From Candidatus Chlamydia sanziniae (GTDB taxonomy: Bacteria > Chlamydiota > Chlamydiia > Chlamydiales > Chlamydiaceae), in NCBI RefSeq assembly GCF_001653975.1, contig NZ_CP014639.1, forward strand, positions 620,001 to 684,000: DNA of 64,000 bases, read 5' to 3'. A program made the translations under genes and the position numbers. Of the stretch, positions 45,919-54,196 are shown one piece after another. Every line of letters begins with the position of its first letter. The stretch's first letter is position 1. The notes beneath the pieces are model-generated. The model saw only the letters and a program-made list of their open reading frames with translations, was not told where the DNA came from and ran no database searches.

Positions 45919-47378
45919 TTAAACGGTCGCATTTATGGTTAGCTATAGTTGCTTGTTCAAGCTTAACAAGCATGCCTTTTCTTGGAGAGGCTGCTAAAAA
46001 GGAAACTCGTGTTTCTGAGCTTCCGCAAGAAGTTCTTCTTAAAGAAATTTCTGGAGGATTTTCTAAGGTTGCGACTCAGGCAACGCCTGCTGTAGTTTAC
46101 ATAGAAAGTTTCCCAAAAAGTACTGCCACTATTGCGCACTCTTCTCCAGGGCGTCGAGGGCCCTGTGAAAACCCTTTTGATTATTTTAATGACGAATTCT
46201 TCAATCGTTTCTTTGGTTTTCCAACCCAAAAGGAAAAACCACAGCCGAAAGAAGCAATTCGTGGCACTGGTTTTATTGTATCTTCAGATGGTTATATTGT
46301 TACAAATAATCACGTTGTTGAAGACACAGGAAAGATTCATGTTACTCTCCATGATGGCCAAAAATATCCGGCTACTGTAATTGGGCTAGATCCTAAAACA
46401 GACCTGGCTGTGATTAAGATCAAAACAGAAGGCTTGCCCCACCTTTCTTTTGGAAATTCTGACAATTTGAAAGTAGGGGATTGGGCAATTGCAATTGGAA
46501 ATCCCTTTGGCCTTCAGGCAACCGTTACAGTAGGAGTAATTAGCGCGAAAGGTAGAAATCAACTGCACATAGCAGACTTCGAAGATTTTATTCAAACCGA
46601 TGCTGCAATTAATCCAGGGAATTCTGGCGGTCCACTTTTAAATATCGATGGACAGGTAATAGGAGTAAACACAGCAATTGTAAGCGGAAGTGGAGGCTAT
46701 ATTGGGATAGGATTTGCTATTCCTAGTCTTATGGCAAATAGAATTATAGATCAGCTTATCCGCGATGGTCAGGTAACTCGAGGATTTCTTGGTGTCACCC
46801 TCCAACCTATAGATGCAGAACTCGCTGCTTGCTACAAACTTGAAAAAGTTTACGGTGCCCTAATTACTGATGTTGTAAAGGGATCCCCAGCAGATAAAGC
46901 AGGCCTAAAACAGGAAGATGTCATTATCGCCTATAACGGTAAAGAAGTAGACTCCCTGAGCACTTTCCGTAACGCTATCTCCTTAATGAGTCCTGATACC
47001 CGTATTGTTCTTAGAGTTGTCCGTGAAGGAAAAACAATAGAAATTCCTGTAATCGTATCTCAAGCTCCTAAAGAAGATGGTATATCAGCTTTGCAAAGAG
47101 TAGGAATTCATGTGCAAAACCTCAATTCGGAAAGCGCTAAAAAATTGGGAATTGCTCCAGATACTAAAGGTGTCCTGATTGTTAGTGTGGAACAAGGTTC
47201 CGTAGCGGCATCTTCAGGAATTGCTCCTGGACAATTAATCTTAGCTGTCAATAGACAAAAAGTCTTTTCAGTTGAAGATCTTAATAACATTCTAAAAGAT
47301 TCTGGTAACGAAAATATCCTTTTAATGGTCTCACAAGGTGATGTTGTTCGCTTTGTCGCACTAAAACCTGAAGATTAA
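45912..47378 (+). CDS. htrA: Serine protease HtrA/DegP
   Basis: A periplasmic chaperone-protease; in Chlamydia it is essential under stress and is reported to reach the host cytosol. The 488 residues start with a signal peptide (LWLAIVACSSLTSMPFLGEA). The catalytic triad is His134 (TNNHVV), Asp164 (PKTDLAV) and Ser238 (NPGNSGGPL). Two PDZ domains follow: ~270-365 (RGFLGVTLQPI) and ~390-488 (VGIHVQNL, KGVLIVSVEQGS). AAAGGAAA precedes the ATG. Convergent with the M20 peptidase, nine bases apart. Confidence 0.96.
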   Translation: MVIKRSHLWLAIVACSSLTSMPFLGEAAKKETRVSELPQEVLLKEISGGFSKVATQATPAVVYIESFPKSTATIAHSSPGRRGPCENPFDYFNDEFFNRFFGFPTQKEKPQPKEAIRGTGFIVSSDGYIVTNNHVVEDTGKIHVTLHDGQKYPATVIGLDPKTDLAVIKIKTEGLPHLSFGNSDNLKVGDWAIAIGNPFGLQATVTVGVISAKGRNQLHIADFEDFIQTDAAINPGNSGGPLLNIDGQVIGVNTAIVSGSGGYIGIGFAIPSLMANRIIDQLIRDGQVTRGFLGVTLQPIDAELAACYKLEKVYGALITDVVKGSPADKAGLKQEDVIIAYNGKEVDSLSTFRNAISLMSPDTRIVLRVVREGKTIEIPVIVSQAPKEDGISALQRVGIHVQNLNSESAKKLGIAPDTKGVLIVSVEQGSVAASSGIAPGQLILAVNRQKVFSVEDLNNILKDSGNENILLMVSQGDVVRFVALKPED

Positions 47379-47387
47379 CAGGGGTTT

Positions 47388-48743
47388 CTAAGAAGGCAAT
47401 TTATCAAGAAGTTGACAAATGGAAAGAAATCCTTTTCTGAGCTGATCAATAGAAAAACGCTCTTCAGCAGCATGGACGTTGTCACTAAGATAAGATATAC
47501 CGCAAATAATAGGCTGAGTGTGCGCTGCTTGTGCTAATAAAGGACTAATAGGAATTGTAGCGGGCATAACAATTCTTCGACATTCCGTTTGATAAAGATT
47601 ACTATAGATCTCTTGTAATATGGATACGATAGGTAAATGAGGAGAGCTGTTCCATCCCCGTGATCCTCTTAGCAAAATCTCATAGGAGAATTTTAAGGCC
47701 GTGGGAACACGCTTTTTAAGATGATCTATAATGTACTCAGCAATTTTTATAGGATCTTGATTGGGAACGAGACGGCATGATAAGTAAGCCATTGCTTTAT
47801 AGGGGATTACAGTCTTAAAACCCGGGCCTGTGTAACCTCCGGAAATGCCATTAATTTCTAAGGTAGGGCGAAATGCTCTCGATGCTTCTAGGGTATATTG
47901 AGGTTCGTTGCCGGTAGGATGAAACCCTAAATTTTTTTCACACACTTCCATTATATTAGATTGCGGAAGGTCAGGCGTATCAATACCTGTAATTGTAATA
48001 TCGTCATAGAAGTGTTCAACAGTTACAGAGTTGTCCGGATTGCGTAAACTACTCAGCATTTCTATTAAAGCGCGATTGGCATTGTAAGCTACACCTCCAA
48101 AATTACCCGAATGCATGTCTTGAGTTCCTTCTTCAACATACAGTTTCATTGAAACAATACCTCTTGCACCAATGTTTACACAAGGATGCTCTGGGGAGAT
48201 AAAACCTCCATCAACAATGAGGAGATAGTCGGCTTGGAATTGCTTTTTCTCCAGCCATGTAGATAAGGCAGGGCTACCGCTCTCTTCTTCACCTTCAATA
48301 ATCCAAATAACGTTTAGAGGAAACTTATTCCGAGATTTGTAATAGTATTGCAAAGCTTTTAAAGTATAATAACATTGCCCCTTATTGTCAGAAGCACCTC
48401 GTGCATAAAGAAAACCTTCTTTTTCTCTAAGGATAAAAGGATCTTGTTGCCAACCATCAGATATGTACGCAGGTTGTACGTCATAGTGATTATAAAGAAG
48501 AAGAGTCGGAGCTTTGGAGTCGTTATGTCGATAAGAAGCACAAATGATCGAGGGATGTCCTGGTGTTTCCCAAAGTTCTACAGTAAAAATATCGGAAAGA
48601 TTTGTGACTAAAAAGTTGGCACATTCCATGCAAGCAGAAAGATAACTTGGATCTGCAGATATCGAAGGAAAAGAAAGGAATTGTGCAAATTCTTTTAGGA
48701 AATAAGGCATATGTGTATTGAAATAATCTAAATCCACACTCAT
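47388..48743 (-). CDS. M20 family metallopeptidase (dipeptidase-like)
   Basis: A 451-residue dizinc peptidase of the M20 family. Metal ligands are visible: His86 and Asp88 in YNHYDVQPA, Asp119 in GASDNKGQ, the catalytic Glu in EGEEESGS (about 152-153), and Asp178 in IVDGG. The dimerisation domain is inserted from about 200 to 310. The pattern fits the carnosinase/succinyl-diaminopimelate desuccinylase/CNDP branch; small peptide hydrolysis is likely but the substrate is open. From memory, C. trachomatis has no gene between htrA and the M16 gene, so this is lineage-variable. Confidence 0.85.
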   Translation of the reverse strand: MSVDLDYFNTHMPYFLKEFAQFLSFPSISADPSYLSACMECANFLVTNLSDIFTVELWETPGHPSIICASYRHNDSKAPTLLLYNHYDVQPAYISDGWQQDPFILREKEGFLYARGASDNKGQCYYTLKALQYYYKSRNKFPLNVIWIIEGEEESGSPALSTWLEKKQFQADYLLIVDGGFISPEHPCVNIGARGIVSMKLYVEEGTQDMHSGNFGGVAYNANRALIEMLSSLRNPDNSVTVEHFYDDITITGIDTPDLPQSNIMEVCEKNLGFHPTGNEPQYTLEASRAFRPTLEINGISGGYTGPGFKTVIPYKAMAYLSCRLVPNQDPIKIAEYIIDHLKKRVPTALKFSYEILLRGSRGWNSSPHLPIVSILQEIYSNLYQTECRRIVMPATIPISPLLAQAAHTQPIICGISYLSDNVHAAEERFSIDQLRKGFLSICQLLDKLPS

Positions 48744-48911
48744 AAGTTTCCTGAGCAGTTATTGAAAATAATACCAGAGTAACTTAACTTATTTTTATCG
48801 AAAAGAAAAGAACGTTGCTCTGTTTAGTAGGTTAATGAGCTTGTTTAAATAGAATAAAGAATATTAGATGTAAAATCTGATGCCATAAGAATCAGGGAAA
48901 TCAGGCAAAAT

Positions 48912-51833
48912 ATGAAGACTGGAGATACGTATAGAAACTTTATTATCAAATCATGTGAAGGTCTCCCTGAAATAGAGAGTAAACTGTTAGAAGCGGAACA
49001 TAAGCCTTCAGGAGCATCTATCATGATGATTATAAATGATGATGATGAGAATGTATTCAATATCTGCTTCAGAACATGTCCTCAAAGTTCCAACGGTGTT
49101 GCTCATGTGCTAGAGCATATGGTACTCTGCGGTTCCGAAAATTATCCTGTTCGGGATCCTTTTTTTTCTATGACTCGTCGCAGTTTGAATACATTTATGA
49201 ATGCCTTTACAGGCGCAGATTTCACTTGTTATCCTGCAGCATCGCAAATTTCCGAAGATTTCTATAATTTACTCAGCGTTTACATTGATGCAGTATTTCA
49301 TCCACTACTTACTAAAAACAGCTTTTTTCAAGAAGGGTGGAGGTATGAATTCTCCCCAGAAAATAAGCTCTTTTATACAGGAGTAGTTTTTAATGAAATG
49401 AAAGGTGCTATGATGTCAGGAGAAACACGGCTCTCCGAAGCATTAAATGCCGCACTCTTTCCTTCCGTGACCTACGGTGTGAATTCTGGAGGAGAACCAA
49501 AAGAGATTGTTACTCTTTCTCGTAAAGATATATGGAATTTCCATCAAAGTCAATATACACTAAATCGTTGCCTATTCTACTTTTATGGAAATATAAAACC
49601 ATCTCGACATTTGGACTTTTTGGAAGAAAAACTTCTCCGCCACGCCTCTAAAATTGAAAAACAGACAATTACTGTGCCTTTGCAAAAGAGGTTTAAAACT
49701 CCTATACGCCATATCTTTCCCTATCCTTCAAGTAGCCAAGACGAAAATAAAGTTTTATTTGGCATTTCTTGGCTTACATGTTCCATTTTAGACCAGCAAG
49801 AACTTCTTGCTCTTCATGTACTAGAAATTGTTCTGATGGGCACGGATGCAGCTCCTTTAAAATCTCGGTTATTGAAGTCTGACTTTTGTAAACAGGCGGA
49901 AATGAGTATCGATAGCGAACTTCGTGAAATTCCTATTACTTTAGTATGTAAAGGCTGTTCCCCACACGGAGCACAAAAATTAGAAGCTTGGATTTTTGCT
50001 TGTCTTGAAGAAATTATCAATGAAGGAATTGCAGAAAATATTATAGAAGGCGCTGTTCACCAACTCGAATTGGCAAGAAAAGAAATCTCTGGATACTCCT
50101 TGCCTTATGGTCTATCGTTATTTTTCCGTTCAGGCTTATTAAAACAGCATGGAGGATACCCTCAAGACGCATTAAAAATACATAGCCTTTTCTCAGACCT
50201 CCGATTGCGACTGACAAATTCCGATTACTTGCCAAAACTTATTCGAAAGTATTTTTTAGATAACACACATTTTGTCAGAATAGTTCTCATCCCAGATTCC
50301 GAACTTCTTGCTAAAGAAAATACAGAAGAACAAACGCGTTTGAAGCAAATACAAGATAAACTTTCTCCTGAAGAGATAGAAACTATTCAGCAAAATACAA
50401 AAATTTTAGAAAAAAGTCAAAATCAAGAGCAAAAATTAGATCATATTTTACCAAACTTTTCTTTAGATAAAGTGCCTACCTCTAGCAAAGAGTTTACCTT
50501 AATCAAAGAGTTTCGCAATGAAGGAGAAGTTTTCTATCACGAGTGTTTTACTAATGACATTATCTTTGTTGATGTAGTTCTGGATATCCCCCCACTATCT
50601 GTTGAAGAACTTCCATGGTTACGTTTGCTTGTTTTTTTAATACTACAACTTGGCTCTGGGGGTAGATCCTACAAAGAACAACTTGAGTTTTTCTTGGAAC
50701 ATACTGGTGGACTGGACGTATCCTATGACTTTTCCCCCCATGTAAATAAAAATACTCTACTTTCACCTTCTGTAAGCATACGAGGTAAAGTCTTGGCGGG
50801 AAAAGCTGAAAAGTTATTTCAAGTGATGCGTGATATATTAACACATGTTAATTTCGCAGACGTACTTCGAATTAAAGAACTGCTAATGCAACATAGCGAA
50901 GCTCTTACTAATAGCGTAAGAAATAGTCCCATGAGTTATGCTGTAAGCATGGCTTGTGCTGATAAATCCATAACAGGAATGATGTCTTATTTAGCTTCAG
51001 GATTGCCCTATGTTAAGAAAATTTGTGACCTTACAAAAAATTTCGACAAACAAAAAAACAAAATCATAACTACTCTACAGGCGTTATTTGTTAAATGCTT
51101 TTCTGGAAAACGACAGTTAGTAATCAGTGGGAGCCAGCATAACTACGAGCAGCTAAAAGAAAATAATTTTTATGGTTTATTAGATTACCTAACTATCATT
51201 CCTGAACCTTGGGTAAACCCAAATATAGAATTAACTTTGTCTTCTCAGGGGTTATATATCCCTGCTCCCACCGCATTTAATGCCTTAGCCTTTCCCATAG
51301 GAAATTTATCCTACGATCATCCGGATGCGGTGGCATTGACTGTAGCTGCTGAGATTTTGGATAACGTAGTATTGCATACCAAAATCCGAGAACATGGAGG
51401 AGCGTATGGTTCAGGAGCCGCTCTTAATCTAGCTAAAGGTTCGTTCTATTGTTATAGTTATCGTGATCCAGAAATTGCTACAACTTATCAGGCATGCCTC
51501 GAAGGAATTGCTATTATTGCTAATGGGAAATTCACAAAAGAAGACATCCATGAAGGGGTATTAGGGGTAATACAAAGTTTAGATTCTCCAGTATCTCCGG
51601 GAAGTCGTGGTTCAACAGCATTTTACAGACTTAAATCTGGAAGAGTTCCTGCTTTACGTCAAGGATTTCGTCGCGGTGTACTTTTAGTGACTAAAGAACA
51701 TATTTGTGAAGTTATGTACAAATATTTACAGCAGAATAAACAAACAACATTTATATCGTTTGCTGGAGAAAAAATGCTCGAGAATAATGCTTCGATGTTA
51801 GAAAAACATTTCCCTATTCAACCTGCTTTATAG
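48912..51833 (+). CDS. M16C zinc metalloprotease (presequence-protease type)
   Basis: A 973-residue protease of the PreP/falcilysin branch. The inverted motif HxxEH is His65-Val-Leu-Glu68-His69, followed by MVLCGSENYPVRDPFF and NAFTGADFTCYP, both characteristic. The C-terminal half contains REHGGAYGSGA, conserved in M16C. No signal peptide is seen (KTGDTYRNFIIKS), so it probably acts in the cytoplasm on short peptides, unlike the lipoprotein-like M16 enzyme at 19535. AGG lies six bases before the ATG. Its end overlaps rmuC by six bases, tail to tail. Confidence 0.92.
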   Translation: MKTGDTYRNFIIKSCEGLPEIESKLLEAEHKPSGASIMMIINDDDENVFNICFRTCPQSSNGVAHVLEHMVLCGSENYPVRDPFFSMTRRSLNTFMNAFTGADFTCYPAASQISEDFYNLLSVYIDAVFHPLLTKNSFFQEGWRYEFSPENKLFYTGVVFNEMKGAMMSGETRLSEALNAALFPSVTYGVNSGGEPKEIVTLSRKDIWNFHQSQYTLNRCLFYFYGNIKPSRHLDFLEEKLLRHASKIEKQTITVPLQKRFKTPIRHIFPYPSSSQDENKVLFGISWLTCSILDQQELLALHVLEIVLMGTDAAPLKSRLLKSDFCKQAEMSIDSELREIPITLVCKGCSPHGAQKLEAWIFACLEEIINEGIAENIIEGAVHQLELARKEISGYSLPYGLSLFFRSGLLKQHGGYPQDALKIHSLFSDLRLRLTNSDYLPKLIRKYFLDNTHFVRIVLIPDSELLAKENTEEQTRLKQIQDKLSPEEIETIQQNTKILEKSQNQEQKLDHILPNFSLDKVPTSSKEFTLIKEFRNEGEVFYHECFTNDIIFVDVVLDIPPLSVEELPWLRLLVFLILQLGSGGRSYKEQLEFFLEHTGGLDVSYDFSPHVNKNTLLSPSVSIRGKVLAGKAEKLFQVMRDILTHVNFADVLRIKELLMQHSEALTNSVRNSPMSYAVSMACADKSITGMMSYLASGLPYVKKICDLTKNFDKQKNKIITTLQALFVKCFSGKRQLVISGSQHNYEQLKENNFYGLLDYLTIIPEPWVNPNIELTLSSQGLYIPAPTAFNALAFPIGNLSYDHPDAVALTVAAEILDNVVLHTKIREHGGAYGSGAALNLAKGSFYCYSYRDPEIATTYQACLEGIAIIANGKFTKEDIHEGVLGVIQSLDSPVSPGSRGSTAFYRLKSGRVPALRQGFRRGVLLVTKEHICEVMYKYLQQNKQTTFISFAGEKMLENNASMLEKHFPIQPAL

Positions 51834-53078
51834 AGGCAATTCTTCTTCTTGATCTAGGGAGGATTTGAGGGTTGTTAAGTCCTCATCGGCATGAGGAGAT
51901 AGGAAAGAAGAGGCTAAGCCTTGTATAAATATGGGATCTTCTATTTGATGCATAGATGAAGAGGTCTCTAAACCCTCAAATTTTCTTAAGGTTGGAAACA
52001 CACGATGTTGAAAACTCGTCGCCATATCATTGTAACTGTGCACTGCATGGTTAAGATGTTTGCCTATTTTATGAAAATGCCCAAAAACAATATATAAGCG
52101 ATGATGTAGCTCTTTCCCCAAAAGACCAATTTCTTGAATTTGTTTTTGGAGATTTTCTTGCTTCCACATGTAAGCAATAGTTTTCAGTAATGCGAGTAAA
52201 GTCAAAGGTCCTGAAAGAATAACATTCGAAGCCGCACCAATCTCAATAAGTTCAGGTGCCAGGCGAATGGCGTCATTAAACATACTTTCCCCAGGTAAGA
52301 AAAGGATTACATATTCTGGAGAATGATGAAATTTGTCCCAGTAACTCTTGGATTTTAAGGTTTTAATATGTTCTTTAATCTTATTTACTAAATCATTTTT
52401 ATCCGTGTTTTCCAAAGAGAAGTAAGCATCAGACAACGGCGCTTTAGCATCAATAATCAAACAACGATCTTGTGGTAAACGAATGATCATATCTGCACGT
52501 GCCGTGCCTTGAGTACTTGTTGTCTGCGTATCATAGTCACAGTACTTTAACATACCCGAAAGCTCTAAAATTCTTTCCAGTTGAATTTCCCCCCATCGTC
52601 CTCGAGAACCAGGGTGTTTTAAAACATCTGTGAGAGCTTGTGTTTCGCGTTGTAATTTTGTTTCTATCTCAAGCAGGCGAGTCATCTGTTCTTTTAACGT
52701 CCCACGATCTTCAGCATGCTTCGTCTCAAAGGTTTGTAAGTTTTCCTTAAAAGTAGTAAGCGTAGTTTGAACAGGAGAAAGTATCGATTCAAAAGACTTA
52801 GATTGCTCACTAAAATAACTCTGAGCTTCTTCTTGCATGTTTTTAATGAGATTATGAGAAGAAACTGCGAGGCGATTACTAAAATCCTCTATTAGCTGTT
52901 CTTGATGTCGACTCAAGTCTAATGAGGTTTGAAGAAGCTGGTTTTTATGTTCTAGTTGTTGAATGTTTTGAAGGTAATAGCGTTTTTTTTTTGCATAATG
53001 ACAAAAAGTTAAAACACCTCCCATAGCAAATGCGATCAAAGAAAAAATGCCATAGGCAAAATGAAAGTATAGATCCAT
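51828..53078 (-). CDS. rmuC: DNA recombination protein RmuC family
   Basis: RmuC-type proteins limit inversions and carry a nuclease-like fold. From ATG 53078 the protein is 416 residues: a membrane segment at ~5-25 (FAYGIFSLIAFAMGG), a long coiled coil at ~35-160, then the conserved core with GRWGEIQLERILE, RADMIIRLPQDRCLIIDAKAPL and FLPGESMFNDA. The frame is open upstream, but the inner ATG lies just two bases after the pssA stop, consistent with an operon, and leaves the membrane segment at the N-terminus. Confidence 0.9.
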   Translation of the reverse strand: MDLYFHFAYGIFSLIAFAMGGVLTFCHYAKKKRYYLQNIQQLEHKNQLLQTSLDLSRHQEQLIEDFSNRLAVSSHNLIKNMQEEAQSYFSEQSKSFESILSPVQTTLTTFKENLQTFETKHAEDRGTLKEQMTRLLEIETKLQRETQALTDVLKHPGSRGRWGEIQLERILELSGMLKYCDYDTQTTSTQGTARADMIIRLPQDRCLIIDAKAPLSDAYFSLENTDKNDLVNKIKEHIKTLKSKSYWDKFHHSPEYVILFLPGESMFNDAIRLAPELIEIGAASNVILSGPLTLLALLKTIAYMWKQENLQKQIQEIGLLGKELHHRLYIVFGHFHKIGKHLNHAVHSYNDMATSFQHRVFPTLRKFEGLETSSSMHQIEDPIFIQGLASSFLSPHADEDLTTLKSSLDQEEELPL

Positions 53079-53080
53079 AA

Positions 53081-53878
53081 TTAATGCTTGCTCTTTTGTC
53101 GATAGATAATCGCAAAAATGGGAAACACTACCAAGGTATATAGCCACGAAACAAGAAAAAATACCTCAACAAAATGATCTACAAGTCCTAAAAAAAACAA
53201 ACAAGCTGCAAGTCCTGTAATGGCTACAAGAAGAAAAGAAGAAATATTAAATCGAAAATTTTTCACTCCAGGACATTTCCAAGGGGAAATCATCAACCCG
53301 CCAATACACAACAAAGCACAAGAAAGTAAACTTATACGTAATCGAGGAGAAGTCGTAAAGTCAGAAGCAAGAAAGAGAGCTAAGGAAACCACACTAGCAG
53401 CAGCAGCCGGAATAGGAAGGCCAATAAAACAATAGGGACGTGAATTATCTATAGCTTTTTTGGAAAAGAGGTTATAACGCACTAAGCGTAATACTCCACA
53501 TAGCGAATAGATAATTGAAGTCACCAGCAATAAGGAGGAAAAAAAGCTTCCAGCGTAAATACCATCTAGGCTTTTTATCGCAATAAGAGGTGGGGCAATA
53601 CCAAAAGTCACAGCATCAGAAAGTGAATCAAATTGTGCTCCAAAAGCACTTTCTGCTTTCATAATACGTGCAATTGCACCATCGGAAAGATCTGCAATCA
53701 TTGCACTAATGAGCAGGAGAGATAGTCCTTGTAAACGATGAAATAATTCGACAGAAGAAGAAGTTTTTAAAACACTTTTGAAAATAATAAAAAGTCCACA
53801 ACAAAGCCCAAAAGCAGTAATAGCGTTGGGAGTGACTACGCGGCGCCTACCCCTCCCCTCAATGTCTAATTCTATCAT
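53081..53878 (-). CDS. pssA: CDP-diacylglycerol-serine O-phosphatidyltransferase
   Basis: PssA makes phosphatidylserine, the precursor of phosphatidylethanolamine. From ATG 53878 it has 265 residues and starts ELDIEGRGRRRVVTPNAITAFG. The CDP-alcohol transferase signature is DLSDGAIARIMK through FGAQFDSLSD, and eight or so hydrophobic segments follow. The frame continues upstream to a GTG at 54019, but that 47-residue extension would run into the nrdA promoter region and lacks family support; no clear ribosome binding site decides the matter. Operon with rmuC. Confidence 0.9.
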   Translation of the reverse strand: MIELDIEGRGRRRVVTPNAITAFGLCCGLFIIFKSVLKTSSSVELFHRLQGLSLLLISAMIADLSDGAIARIMKAESAFGAQFDSLSDAVTFGIAPPLIAIKSLDGIYAGSFFSSLLLVTSIIYSLCGVLRLVRYNLFSKKAIDNSRPYCFIGLPIPAAAASVVSLALFLASDFTTSPRLRISLLSCALLCIGGLMISPWKCPGVKNFRFNISSFLLVAITGLAACLFFLGLVDHFVEVFFLVSWLYTLVVFPIFAIIYRQKSKH

Positions 53879-54026
53879 CTTAATTTGTCGGAGTTCTTTA
53901 TTGGCTTTAGCATAATATATTTCTCTAAAATCAACAAGTTTTTGCAACCTTCTTATTTCATAGGCGCCTATCTTCAAAAAAGCTGAGAAAGCTACATTTT
54001 TTCCCGAGAACATGACCACTTTTCAA

Positions 54027-54055
54027 TTGCAAGAAACAACCCTAATTCCTATATA
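54027..54055 (+). promoter_or_regulatory. Candidate promoter of nrdAB
   Basis: TTGCAA (54027-54032), a 17-base spacer and TATATA (54050-54055). The -10 lies inside the first candidate NrdR box, as expected for a repressor site. The leader to nrdA would be about 135 bases. Confidence 0.5.
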
Positions 54056-54061
54056 TGGTAG
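54046..54061 (+). promoter_or_regulatory. Candidate NrdR box 1
   Basis: TTCCTATATATGGTAG shares the CTATATAT core of the NrdR box; about 10 of 16 positions match the consensus as I remember it. It overlaps the candidate -10. Paired with box 2. Confidence 0.4.
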
Positions 54062-54077
54062 ATAAGTACATGTTGTT

Positions 54078-54093
54078 CCACTACATATTGGGT
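54078..54093 (+). promoter_or_regulatory. Candidate NrdR box 2
   Basis: CCACTACATATTGGGT matches about 12 of 16 positions of the NrdR consensus. It is separated from box 1 by 16 bases, so centres are 32 bases apart, about three helical turns, the usual spacing for NrdR box pairs. Confidence 0.45.
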
Positions 54094-54196
54094 TTTCTAA
54101 GGGAAATGTCCTTAGATAGCGTGGTGTTTTTTTTGCATTTTTCTATTGCACGAACAACACAAAAATCAAATATTAAAACGCCTTTTAGGGAGAATT

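Noticed and set aside
53879-54019. 47-residue N-terminal extension of PssA
   Set aside because: The family begins near the RRRVVTPN segment; the extension has no membrane or catalytic role and approaches the nrdA control region.
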